Source of the DNA: Diplosphaera chodatii
Taxonomy: Eukaryota; Chlorophyta; Trebouxiophyceae; Prasiolales; Stichococcaceae
Length of the DNA stretch: 64,000 bases
Reading direction: 5' to 3'
Assembly: GCA_032358165.1 (NCBI GenBank)
Contig: JAALGY010000014.1
Location: 310,001-374,000 of the forward strand
In this document: in pieces, positions 24,701 to 35,859 of the stretch
How positions within the stretch are numbered: position 1 is the first letter of the stretch
Layout: every line of letters begins with the position of its first letter
Notes under the pieces: model-generated
Seen by the model: only the letters and a program-made list of their open reading frames with translations
Databases searched by the model: none
What the model was told of the DNA's origin: nothing
Program-made: the position numbers and the translations under genes

Positions 24701-25646
24701 CCGAAGTATGGTTGCAATCCGTCATCAGCAGACAAACGCGAATGGCACGGCTCACATATGTGAGGGGCGGCTTGTCGTGCCACTGGCGCAGCCTGCGCGC
24801 GGCCAGTGTGGCCTTGTCCGAAGCTGCATTGCGCAATGCTGCCGATTCTGTGCGCACTCGCTGCGCATCAGGCGATGCTGGCTGCTGTTCCGTCAGCATC
24901 GTGGGACCAGATCCGCCATCCAGCGGCTCCTCCTTGCACTGTCTTCTAGTCTTGTGGATGAACTGCGTGTACATCTTGTTCTGCAGGGCAGAGCGCTGTC
25001 CCCACATGATATCAGCAAGCCGCTATCCACGTTCGCCACGATGCTCGCCAGCACTCTTGAGCGTGATGCTGCTGTTCTGCTTCATCTGTCAGATAGGCTA
25101 CTTGAATACGCTGTCACCCCACCTTAATTTGATCCTCAACAACGACCTCCAGGTCCGGCTGATCGGCGGTGCCGCGCTCCATGCGCTGCTTGCCAGCTTG
25201 GACATCCTGCCAGATCTTATAGTGGTACCTGCGCGAACATGCGCTAGATTTCCATACACCGCTCACAGGCAGCACTGCACCTCCCCAGGTAGGATGACAA
25301 AGCTGCAGGCTAAACATCGAACTGACACGTACGTGAGCCCATCCTTTTGGTATTGCTCGATATACGGTACCGAAAATGTGAACTTGACCTGCAATGATTC
25401 ATTGAACATGATCACCAGGTTGCTGCACTAACATGCCATCATGCATCTTGTCGCAACAGCAGCCTACACACTCGACAATGTCAGACAATTTGTTTGACGG
25501 AGCGTTCAGCGGTAGTGTCTCACAGCATACTGCTTCGGCCACTGAGGTGGGTCGGGGTCGCCATTCTGCACTGCCACTCTTGATGTGCATGCAGCAGGCA
25601 TGCACAGCAGTAGGGCGGCCGCTGCAGCGGCCCAATGCCACGCCAT
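21750..25646 (-). CDS. Papain-family (C1A) cysteine protease with N-terminal CfaD / 26-29 kDa proteinase domain
   Basis: The start at 25646 gives a clear signal peptide ([20 protein letters not shown]). The next exons match the N-terminal domain of insect 26-29 kDa proteinases and Dictyostelium Cfa[49 protein letters not shown] and [17 protein letters not shown]. An I29 inhibitor-type prosegment follows ([27 protein letters not shown]). The mature enzyme has [22 protein letters not shown] (catalytic Cys), [37 protein letters not shown] (catalytic His) and [15 protein letters not shown] (catalytic Asn). The last exon joins DCG to [14 protein letters not shown] and a stop at 21750-21752. It should be secreted or vacuolar and made as a zymogen. 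It shares a 340-bp promoter with the site-2 protease gene. Confidence 0.85.
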
Positions 25647-25989
25647 GAGACCGACCTAGGTTTGCAACAATATCAGCAGCTCATGCAATTGTCTTGCGAG
25701 TACACCACCGCAGATGAATTTGCAAATGATTGTCACACGTGACATGCCACATGGCTCCAGCACATCGCACGGCACACAAGCGATCACAAGTACTCCGCGT
25801 GTGTCCACTCTCAACTATGCTGTCGGCCCTGCGCACATCTCAACGCTGGCCGCTTGACGTTGTCTTGCTTCGGACTCGGCCTACAAAGTTGGCCTCAGCT
25901 GTTGGCAGCTGCTCAACACAACAGACCGCTCCAGTCTGTCCAGCTTTAGTACGAGGCTGGTGTGATATGTGAAATACTCATGTAATACC
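25647..25989. promoter_or_regulatory. Divergent promoter, cysteine protease (-) / site-2 protease (+)
   Basis: The 343 bases between the two start codons hold no exon. CACGTGAC occurs at 25736-25743, the same G-box-like 8-mer as in the 15.57 kb divergent promoter but on the other strand. Confidence 0.4.
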
Positions 25990-28900
25990 ATGGCAATGCA
26001 GCCGCTGGGGCTGCTGGCCCTGGCGGCGCTGGTCTTCGCGGTGCTGGGTGCCACACTGGCAGCGGCATGCAGGCGTTTGGGGTGGAACGATGTCACCTTC
26101 CTTCACGGCAGTATGGTGACAGTACAGACGACAGCTCTCAACAGGTAGGAAGGCCACGCAACAATTTTCAGCATGTGTGGCAAGCTGACATGTGGACAGT
26201 TCAGGTGATCTGGCCTGTCCTGCGACCATACACCTGTATCCAGAAATTACCCGCTACGCATCGTGCGGTCGATCATACTCAGTTGTCTACCATCAGGCAC
26301 TTTGTGCGGTGGGGTCGGCAGCACAAGCGGCCGCTGCAGGCATTCTTCAACTTGGCACCGCCAGTGGCAGCGGTCCTTGCTGCTGCAGCTGCCTGCCTGC
26401 TGGTGCGGGAGGCCTGGGTAGCGGTCCAATTTTGGCTCCATGTGAGTCCTGCGTCTGCCAAAGGCATCTGCACAGGGGTTCTGGGAGCGGTGTGGAGGTC
26501 TGCAGAGCGTAACAGATTCAGGAAGGTATCTGATGATATCTGACAACATTGTCCTCCCCTGCCACCCTGCAGTTGCTGGACGGCTGGCTGTTCGAGGATT
26601 CAAATGGCTTTGACACCGCCAAGCAGGCTGTGCATGGGAGCCCCCAGCTGACGCTGGCTGTGCCGGGTCTTACCATACCATGGGCACATGCCGGGTATCT
26701 CTGGGTTGCAGCGGCGCTTTCTCTCTGTGTACACGAGGTGAGCAATGCAGCATCAGCGCTCCGATGCGACCTGCTGTTTGCCTGCAAACTGCCGCGCTAA
26801 GTGGCAGTTGCAGGGCCTGACTGCATCTGTCCACCAGTGCAGTCTGGACATGCATTGGCAGCAGCGGCAGAGGGCGTAACACTGCACTATGTCGCGCTGT
26901 TCCTGGTGCTCTGGGTGCCTGGAGCATCTGTCGCCCTGGAGTCTGAGGGTCTTGCTGCACTCACGCCCTGGCGTGTTTTGCGGGTGTGCTCTGCTGTTTA
27001 CTCAGCGGATGTCATGCGAGGGTATTCGTGCCAGATTTCTTCAGTTGGCTGCTGGAAGCAGCTGCCAAGCATGGCTGTTTTGGCTCGGCAAAGCATTGAC
27101 GAGGTCATAGGCTGCCTTTGTGCAACTGTTGCAGATCGTGTGCGCTGGTGTTTGGCACAATGGGCTGCTGTGCCTCGCCTGCTGGCTGTCGGCGCTGCTG
27201 CTGCCGGTGCTGCTGCTGCCGCTGTACTCGACTGGCCAGGGCGCTGTCATCTGGTGGGGACTGCCGCAGTTACGTCAGACACCTACTGCCAGCAAGCTGC
27301 AGAGACCAGCCCTGTACAATCCAAGTAAATAAACGGTGCCAGCCGTGCCACCGTTGTAACTGACAAAGGCATCTTCTGTCATGCCGTCCGCCAGGTCCGT
27401 GCCGCAGCAGTCAGCGCTGCACAGTCACCTGCAGGCAGGCGACACCATCACAGACGTCAACGGCTGCGCAGTCCGCAGCGCTGACTCACTCAGAACATGC
27501 ATCTTCGCGCAGGTTGGATCCTGACGTGGTGCCCAGCCTCCACATGCTCACTGTCCTGCTTGCAGATGCCTCACATGTCCAGCCGTCATCTGAGCGAATG
27601 TCAAGCGAGCGCTGTGATTTGCTGATCGACAGGATGTGGCACAGCACCAGCAGCTGGCGCCAGCACAGCGGCCAGCACGAGCGGCAAAGGCACTGACTGG
27701 GGATCGCCTGATGCGGTACAAGGCAGGGCAGCAGTCGAATGCAGCTGCTGACACCCTGCTCCCAGACGACCTGCTGTCAGACCTGGCGGCTGGGGGAACA
27801 GAGCCAACACCTGGCACACTCCCTGGAGCTGTGTCAGTGCTGGCGGCCCCGCAGCGTGGCTACTGCGTATCTGACAGGTGTCTGCATGGGTGCAGCTTGC
27901 TGCGATGCATCTGCAAGGCAGCTATGCATGAGCCCACTCAGGCACCCACAGGTGGTAGGGGGTACCAGAGATGCCTCACTACAGCTGGCCGTCGGGGCTT
28001 ACCGCCTGATGCCCTCTTATACAGGCCCTTACAGTTGGCCTGGTTATTGCAGAGCAACAGAAGCGGCAGAAGCATGTCTGCTGGACATGCGCCAGCTGCG
28101 AGGCAGTGCATGCGCGGCCCACGAGCTGTGCTTCGCTGGGGCGCACCACGACTTGGGCGCCGCCAGCCTGCAGGTGCGCAGGCAAAGGTCTTGAGCATGG
28201 GCGTCACCTCTCACCTTCTGCATGACCTGTTGCATGCAATTGTCTGCAAGCGCTTGTCGAATCGAATGATGCCCTAGCTCTGCCAGGTGGGCACACCCGT
28301 GCGCATCATTTTTTCCTGCAGGGGGCCATGGAGCTCCTGACTGCAGACGCAGAGGTGGAGCGGCACGTGCTGCGTGCAGCGCCGGAGACAGAGCTGGGCG
28401 GCCGCGTCACAGGGGTGTGCCTGCGGGCCAGGACAGTTGCGGCCGGGGCATCATGCAACTCCCGGACAGACCCCTGTCCTGAGGTGCTTGGCGACTATTG
28501 CATGGTCTTCATCCTGCAGCTCAGCATTGTGCGCTGCCAGGTTGGTGCAGCCACATGTGCCCAGGTGCTGCTCCCTGATGTCTCGACGCTTGTCATGCTG
28601 CAGGGCAGCAAGTGCCTGGCGCCGCTGCTGCACTATGGTGCGGACATGTTCAAGGTCACATACCAGCCAGGTCCCTGGCATGCACCAGCAGCGGTCAGCC
28701 CAGCCGTGCAATCGGCTGTTGGGGCCGGTGGGCGGCAGCTGCGGGCTCGGCAGCAGCCGGAGCAGCACAGAAAGACACACAAGCAACGGCAACAGGAAGC
28801 AGCGCGCACCGCACGCGGGCACGGCGCCGCTGCAGTGGACTCCGTGCAGCAGGCTGTGCTGAAGGTGACGCATGACACTGCTTGCCATCATGTTTTTGTG

Positions 28901-29808
28901 ACGACCACGAGGGCCTTGTCAGAATTGTGTGCAGCCCTGATACCGCAGGTGACACGGCCTGCGGACCATGCCTGGCAAGGCGACCTGTCAGGCCAGCCGC
29001 ATCCCTGGGTGGTCGAGGATGCCGCAGCGGCGGGCCCTGGCGACGCAGCTCGTCAGGCGGCGGCAGCAGCTGCTGTTGACCCCGTGCCAGCGGCCATGCC
29101 AGCAGCTGCTGCCTCTATGCGCACCACGCAGCAGCAGGAAGACCCGCAGCAGCCGGTTGAGCAGGAGCACGCACACCAGTCGCAGCAGCCGTTCATCGTG
29201 TGGGTTGGCATGGCGGCAGAGGCGGCCTCGGCGTTTGAGACCAGCAGCTACTCGCCACGTCAGGGTAGGTCACCCATAGCTATGGTGACGCCAGCATTGC
29301 GTGCATAGGTTAGGGTTGCTTGCTGCAAAGGATCAGGCCATCGTTACCATCTATCTAATCCCCACTGTATCATTGATGCGATCTAGGACTTGCACCGCTA
29401 TGGCTACCAGCAGCCCTGGAGCGGTTGGCAGCATTTACATTTGCGGTGTCCGCAGCAGTGGCTGTGCTTAACATGCTGCCACTGGCAGTTCTGGACGGTG
29501 GCCAGGCTCTGCAGGTGCATTTTGTCAGGCGTCAGGGAACATAGAACAGTCTGTTGAGTCCGGCACTTGCACTGCAGTTGCAACATAATGCAGGTGTTAG
29601 GGTGCAGAGCTGATTCGCAAGGGCCACAACCTCCTCCTCGTAAGTGTTGCAGGCAGCGTTGGCGATGAACAGGTGGGAGCTGGGGCCCCTCGTGGTGGCT
29701 GGCGTCGACATGTCCAAGAGGCTGGCCGTGAAGACATGGAGCACCCGCGCCTGCACTGCACTGGTGGCCTTCGTGACAGCAACCCACGTGCTCAGACTGC
29801 TTGTATGA
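25990..29808 (+). CDS. Site-2 protease (MBTPS2/S2P-type intramembrane metalloprotease)
   Basis: The start at 25990 gives a hydrophobic first helix. In-phase exons include 25990-26144, 26297-26441, 26573-26737, 26843-26983, 27135-27253, 27395-27512, 29387-29514 and 29653-29808. The zinc motif HExxH is split by an intron: exon 26573-26737 ends ...SLCVHE and the next starts SGHALAAAAEG, giving HESGH. GVWHNGLLCLACW and LLLPLYSTGQGAV follow, then a PDZ-like segment SALHSHLQAGDTITDVNG. The third metal ligand is in NMLPLAVLDGGQAL, the LDG motif near the end, followed by a last membrane helix TALVAFVTATHVLRLLV. Exons at 27.6-29.3 kb form a long Ala/Gln-rich loop with poorly resolved borders. S2P cleaves membrane-bound regulators within the bilayer, in plastid or Golgi. 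Confidence 0.8.
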
Positions 29809-30115
29809 CTGGTCTGCAGCATTGACAAAATGCAGAAGGACTCGTGTATCAAATTCCCGCAAAAGTCAGCGTCGTCGCACAGACCATTGGTTTGATGAAC
29901 TGAGACAGCCTCTGAACATCTGAGACGCAGCCAATCAAAGCTTTCCAACTATCAAAATGCTGCCAAAACTGTTGCGAAACCACATGCACGCAAAACCAGA
30001 GTGGTCCAACATTACTGCATCAACAAAGCGCAACAAAATCTTACATACACACCTCTGCACTCTTTGTGCACCATCATCGTCCATGTTGTGGCTGCACACC
30101 TCTCAAACCCTGCCT
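29809..30115. other. Convergent intergenic region
   Basis: This lies between the S2P stop at 29808 and the PIMT stop at 30116. A minus-strand open frame covers 29532-29948, but most of it lies opposite the last S2P exons, so I read it as a shadow. Confidence 0.5.
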
Positions 30116-32102
30116 TCACGTCGTGGCCGCATCGACCAGTGGCACGTACCGGACATACATGAGCGGCTGCTCCTTGACCTGCCCATCTGGCGTCTTGTCC
30201 ACACACTGCAGCGTCTGGAAGTCATGCTGCCCACCCACTGGAATGATCTGCACCAGACTGCACAACGAAGCTGCAGACTGCAGGCTGCCCTTGTTGCAAC
30301 ACGCGTACGATCTAACACACGAGGCTTTGAGGGCTGGTTGTGCAACAATATGTAGGTTGCTTGGCGCGAGAGGAAGGGGCACACCATGCGTCCTCCAGGC
30401 GCAAGCTTCTGGACCAGCTTGTCGGGCATGGAGGCTGCTGCGGCGCCCACATGAATGGCGTCATACTGCAGACCAGCCGCACTGGTCATGACAGGACCGG
30501 TTTCAGGTTGTGTTGTGTCGAGGGCAGACATCCGTGTGCACACTTCATGCAGGTCGGTCTTGCACAAGCCAAACAGTCAGGCCGCATACGAGCCTAGGGC
30601 AGCGTTGTAGCCCCGATGGGGCGGCACCTGTGAGTCGGAGTCCTCGAGGATATCTCCCAACGCATTGCCCGCCCTGATTGTGACAGTTGGCAACTCGCCG
30701 TCCAGCAGGTCTGGCGATGACGCCTGCATTGTCGACATGTCGGATGGGCGTCGCACGCACATGGGCTGATGTCATGTACAGATTTCGCACGTGCTATTTG
30801 ATGCCAAAGTCCACCTGCCACCTTGCCACCTGCCATCTTTCCAGATCATACATACGAGGCTGTGCCATTTCAGCGTCCAAGGCAGCTGACTTGGTCCGGT
30901 CACCCTGCAGCTGTGCTGAGTGCGCACCTTGATGCTGTTGACAGAGCGCTGTGCCAGGTCGGGCCACTTCTCCACGCCCATGACATGACCGCCAGGTGAC
31001 ACCAGACGGCCCATCACTGCTGTCAAAAACCTGAGCAAGCACCACGTCGGTAGTGTAGCCAGCACACAGGCGAGCGCCACCTGCTCGCACCACAGCATGC
31101 ACAGCAGCCACTGCGTCCTATGGCAGTGAAGGGCCGCTGGACTCGTGCAGCAGATGTGTGCACAAGGCTGGTGCATTGTCCGCACCCAGAGCCGCTACCG
31201 ACGTCCAGAGCTGACGCGCCCGGCCGCAACTGCTCCGCCAGCAGGTCCAGGCATGCCGCATGCATGTGGGGCGCCGAGATCGTCTGGTCATTGCCAATGG
31301 GCATCGGCGTGTCCTGGGGACAGGCCAACCGGATACGGTTCGCACCGTGCTGTGCTCATTGGTTCATGATTCCACTCACTGATTCACTGCCCAGAACCTG
31401 CGAGCTGCAGCTGCACTGGCAATCCGCATGCATGCATACCATGTAGGTAAATGCCTTCGGTGTGGACGGATCAACAAAGTAGCGGCGATCCACGGCCTCA
31501 TACGCATCTCGCACCCGGTCCTATTTCGAGCAAGGTCTCACATATGAAGAGGAGCATTACGTGCTTCTCACCATATAAAGCACAACTTGCAGCTGACAGA
31601 CAGCCATAGCAGGTGCAATGCTGGTGCACATTGCACAGGCGTGTCGTGCTGGCAGAGCATGCAGCACCTGCACCAGGCGGCCCTCTGAGCGCAGATGCTG
31701 AACCAGGTCCGCGTGCGAGTTCAGCATGCTGTCGCCGGAGATGCTGCGCGCCTGGCGCTTGGCCTTTGTTCCGCTGGCGCCTGCGTCTCAAATACCACTG
31801 GCATCATGCACCCAGCAACAGCTTCCGGAAAGCCAAACCAACATGTTGTATACGCATAAACATATTGACATAGTCTTGAATATATGCTCCAGAGCTCCAC
31901 ACGTACCCTGCTTGCGGGATGCAAGAGCAGCGACAGCGAGGACCCCAGCCGATGTCAGCAGGAACCGACGAACAGAAAAGTGCGCAGCGCAGACTGGCTT
32001 GCGCTGGGGTGCAGCAGGAGCAGGCTCACGAGTGTCTGGCGACGCACCGAGCCGTGTCACGGAACGTCCCCGCAGCAACAGCCGGCTTGCTTGACTTGCC
32101 AT
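30116..32102 (-). CDS. Protein-L-isoaspartate O-methyltransferase with N-terminal targeting/anchor sequence
   Basis: The start at 32102 begins exon 31907-32102, which has an Arg/Ser-rich leader and a hydrophobic stretch [17 protein letters not shown]. Later exons carry PIMT landmarks in order: [50 protein letters not shown], the SAM-binding loop [70 protein letters not shown] and a C-terminal [15 protein letters not shown] repairs isoaspartyl residues in aged proteins using SAM. The leader suggests plastid, mitochondrial or membrane-associated targeting, unlike the mostly cytosolic animal enzyme. The promoter is shared with RRP45. Confidence 0.88.
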
Positions 32103-32541
32103 CAACGAGTCACTGCAGCGGGCCCATCGGCGATACGCAGCGCGCGCAGGTGCCAGCGAATGCTGTAAAAGATCCTATGATATCACTCGCCTATAAACTT
32201 GTGCACTGCTTTATGATAGAGGTGGTTTGATGAGCGGCACCTTGCGCGAAGGTGGCAGGGGTGGTATTTGGCAGGGGTGGTATTCAGCAGTGGTGCTGAC
32301 ATCATGAACTTCCGAGATCAAGCAACGGCCGCACTGCCTTCTTTGCTGTTGATCAGTTGCTTGTATGCTCGTTATTGCACATACGCACTGTAGTATCGCG
32401 CCGCAACAGGACATCACGCCCAGACGTGCATCTAGTGAAGTTGCAAATTGCGTGGAGACACTGCTGTAACCAATTTTGGCGTCTTGAGGCATCGAGGTTA
32501 GTCTTGTCCCCTGTGATTGTCGGGGAGGCAGCTGGCATCGT
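32103..32541. promoter_or_regulatory. Divergent promoter, PIMT (-) / RRP45 (+)
   Basis: The 439 bases between the start codons have no exon. They contain a perfect-phase tandem repeat at 32254-32285. Confidence 0.45.
32254..32285. repeat. Tandem duplication of a 16-bp unit
   Basis: The unit ggcaggggtggtattt is followed directly by ggcaggggtggtattc, 15 of 16 bases identical. It lies inside the PIMT/RRP45 divergent promoter. Confidence 0.75.
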
Positions 32542-35201
32542 ATGCCTCGCGGTGCCGCCGCCTTGATCTCGAATAATGAGGCCAACTTCATAGTTCAGGT
32601 ATGCATGATTGCCGCCATCATGCATTGCCCTCATGGTGTTGATTGCTGCTGGCGTAACAGGCCCGCCGCAGACACTCACGACTCAAAACGTTGAGGCTGC
32701 AAAGCACTTGTGCCCGACAGGCGCTGCGGGAGGAGCAGCGGGTTGATGGCCGGCGGCCATTTGACTTCCGGCCTTGTGAATGCCAGGTGTTGCGATCTAG
32801 CATCCAGAAGACCGTGCTGACCTTATAAATGCGATACCCCCTTTCCAACTGGTCATGTCGGCAGGTCTGGAATGTGCATGCGATCAGCGGTCTCACAGCT
32901 CTGCGGCCCATGCATGTGCTGTTGCAGTTTGCAAAGGACGACAGCGGCGCGGAGGTACTGCTGGGCCGCACACGCGTCCTGACAGCCATTTCTGCGGAGT
33001 TGGTGCCACCATTTGCAGACCGCGGCAACGAGGGCCGCGTGCAATACAATGTGGAGTTCAGCCCTATGGCGTCGCCAGCATTCGAGGCTGGCCGCCCAGG
33101 TGCCCCTCGAGTCATATTTATCCTTTGCAGCGGCTACAGTCGGCAGCTTACCCTCTTGCGTTTGAAAACTCCCCAGCGGACCCACCAACACAGTAGGCAC
33201 CCAATGCCGGTTGGCAGGTGTACTGCCTGCAACCTCTCACCTATGCTGTCAATCTTGTCAGCCCTGATTGATCACTAGGGTTGCAGCTTTGGGTACGCCA
33301 TCGGTTATGCAGTGGCACAAATGGCACATCAATCTATGAGCAGAGGCGGCGCACAGGCTTATGTAGGGCGTCCCTGCTACACCCTCAGGACTCGTGTTGC
33401 CTCTCCTGATCACTTCTTGCACAGTCTGCACTGCTGTATGCACACCGCACGCAGGCGAGGCGCAGCAGGAGGTGGTGCGGTTGGTGGAGCGCGCCCTGCG
33501 CGACAGCCACGCGGTGGACCTGGAGGCCCTGTGCGTCATCGCCGGCCGCAAGGTGCGCCGTGATCCACATGCAGCCTCAACTGCAGCGAGGGCTGTCCAT
33601 GTTTGCTGCACAGGCCTGGCTCCAGTCAGTCACCAGCTATCAGGTGGCAAGGCACAGCCACCAACAAGCACTGGCTGGGCAGGCAGAGAGGCACCCAGTA
33701 CAGGCACTGTGGTTTTGAACACACGACGATGTGCTGTGTTACAGCGGTAGCTGGGTTGTGGAGGCTGGTCAGGAGACCTGCAGTGCATCTGGACCCTAAA
33801 ACTGGAGCGCTGGCATGCAGGTGTGGTACCTGCGGGTCGACATCCACGTCCTGGACGCCGATGGCAATGTGACAGATGCAGTGGTGCTGTCGGCGCTGGC
33901 GGCGCTGCTGTCCTTCCGGCGCCCCGATGTGAGCGTGGGCGGCGCAGACGGCAGGTGGGGTGAGGTGCTGCCCACCTGGCTCAGAATGCAAGCACCAGGC
34001 AGGATGGTGCCACAACTACTGGCCCAACGGAAGACGGACAGCACGGCAGGCGTGTGAGTCCAGGCGCCGCAGCAAAGCGCTGAGGCGTGCCGCTACTTGC
34101 CTATTTTGCAGTCACCATCGGGTACCTTGGCAGGCTCTGCGGTTGAGTGTTGCACTGCGCTTCACACCAAGTGTCATACCAACCAACCGCATCGACGCTG
34201 GACGCTGCTGCCGCGCAGCGAAGTCGTCGTGCACAGTGCGGGCGAGAAGGAGACGGTGCCGCTCAGCATCCACCACCTACCCTTCGCCCTCACCTTCGCC
34301 TTCTTTGGGGTGCGTACAGCTGTGCTCCCGACTTGGCATCTGCTGTGGTGCTGCACCTATGCATGTTCATCCTGCTGGATGCTTTCAGAAGCAAACCGGG
34401 ATGTTGTTTCCTGCAGCAGGTTGACTGTGTGGCTGTGGAGTCAGGCTGGCTCACAACAGAAGCTATGCAAAGGCGTCTTGCGCAATGAGCTGACACATGG
34501 CAACTGCATGTCCGAACCCTGCAGGAGGGTGACCTGGTGGTTCTGGACCCGGGCCACAAAGAGGAGGCGGCGCAGTCGGGCCGCCTGACGGTGGTCGTGA
34601 ACGCGCATAAGGAGATCTGCGCCGTGCAGAAGCTGGATGGGGTGCCGCTGACATCATCCATGGTGATTCACACAGTCTGGTATTGCAGCTCTCACATGCT
34701 GCGTGATCAAAACACAGCATTGATGTTGTTGTGCGACCTTGCGCTGGTATCAAGTCCATCCCAGGTTGCTACTCACATGCATGCAGCATGGTTGCGCACG
34801 GTGGCTGTGACAAAGTGCTACCTGTGTGGGACGGTGCACACTGCTTTCCTGTCATATGCTCCAGCTCGTTTGCTGTGCAGATGCTGCGGTGCATGCGCAT
34901 TGCGGCCAGCAAGATGGAGGACCTCTCGAAATGGCTGCGAGAGCAGCTGAATACGAATGAGGTGCGTGCTTGCTCAAGTCAGTGATTTGGCTCTGGATCA
35001 GCAACCAGCACCTGCATGTGGCCATCGTCAGCAGCCATTGGGACAACAAGCGGGGCGGCTCAGTGCTGGTGCGGGTCACCTTTGTGCCAAAAACGCTTGA
35101 TGTTTATGCCCGTCCAGGTGGACCGTCTACAGCGGCGAGTACGTCGACATGCTCAGGGCGGATCAGTTGCAGCACTACCAGCGCCTGTCAGCGTGCGATG
35201 A
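32542..35201 (+). CDS. RRP45: Exosome complex subunit RRP45 (EXOSC9-like, RNase PH fold)
   Basis: Nine exons join in phase: 32542-32598, 32721-32786, 32928-33099, 33455-33552, 33821-33954, 34219-34309, 34525-34662, 34881-34961 and 35118-35201. They give 306 residues. Markers in order are ISNNEANFIVQ, REEQRVDGRRPFDFR, EVLLGRTRVLTAISAEL, VQYNVEFSPMASPAFE, RALRDSHAVDLEALCVIAG, YLRVDIHVLDADGNVTDA, LAALLSFRRPDVSVGG, PLSIHHLPFALTFAFF, GRLTVVVNAHKEICAVQK and MLRCMRIAASKM. This matches plant and animal RRP45, a structural ring subunit of the RNA exosome in nucleus and cytoplasm. The length equals the conserved core, without the long C-terminal tail of human EXOSC9. Confidence 0.9.
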
Positions 35202-35859
35202 GGCTTTCAAACTTTGCAGAAGCGGCACGGTTTAGGAGTTTGATGATTTAAGTGGCTGGCAGTGCCATCCAGCGATGGGCGGCTGGAGCTGTGCTGGTGG
35301 CGTGTAATGACGTTTGCATTGGGCCTCATGTATGGCTCCCTAGCACATATTGGTGCCTGTGTAGAACACTGAACGACAATTACACGCCACACCGCTTTGA
35401 TTCATGCCAGCGATGTCACGAACGCCATCTCCAAAGCTGAGCCACAAGTATAGTCATGCGAGACACATTCCCTAATCGCTCTCGCACCAAAACCACAGCA
35501 TTCATCGCGCGCATGCATCCGAACCAAAGATCCGACATCCGATCTTCTTCAATGTTCCGCAGCTGGCACCTCCGACACTCTCATGCACTCCCTGAACCAC
35601 TGAAATCACCTCAAAAGCAGTACAAGATGCTAGGCCTACCAGCCCCTCGTCTGAGCACGGGTATGACAATCAAATTCGCTAGGTGTTCATCTGTGCACCG
35701 CTCGTGTTGATTATAGCCCAGTGTGGTGCAGGCCCCACTTGATATAAGATACGATGCGAATGGCACACATCGCACCGCAGATACCGCTGAGAGACCGCTT
35801 GATGAGAGCGAATACTTAGGTCGGGCATTCAGGTATAGCGGGTTCGGAATATGGCCTGC
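35202..35859. other. Convergent intergenic region, 658 bases
   Basis: This is between RRP45 (+) and the MYB gene (-). AT-richer than the flanking exons; no exon, RNA gene or repeat is recognisable. It must hold both 3' UTRs. Confidence 0.5.

Noticed and set aside
29532..29948. 138-codon minus-strand open frame with natural-looking composition
   Set aside because: It lies opposite the last site-2 protease exons (29387-29514, 29653-29808). The plus-strand exon gives an in-phase terminal membrane helix, so the minus frame is best read as a shadow.
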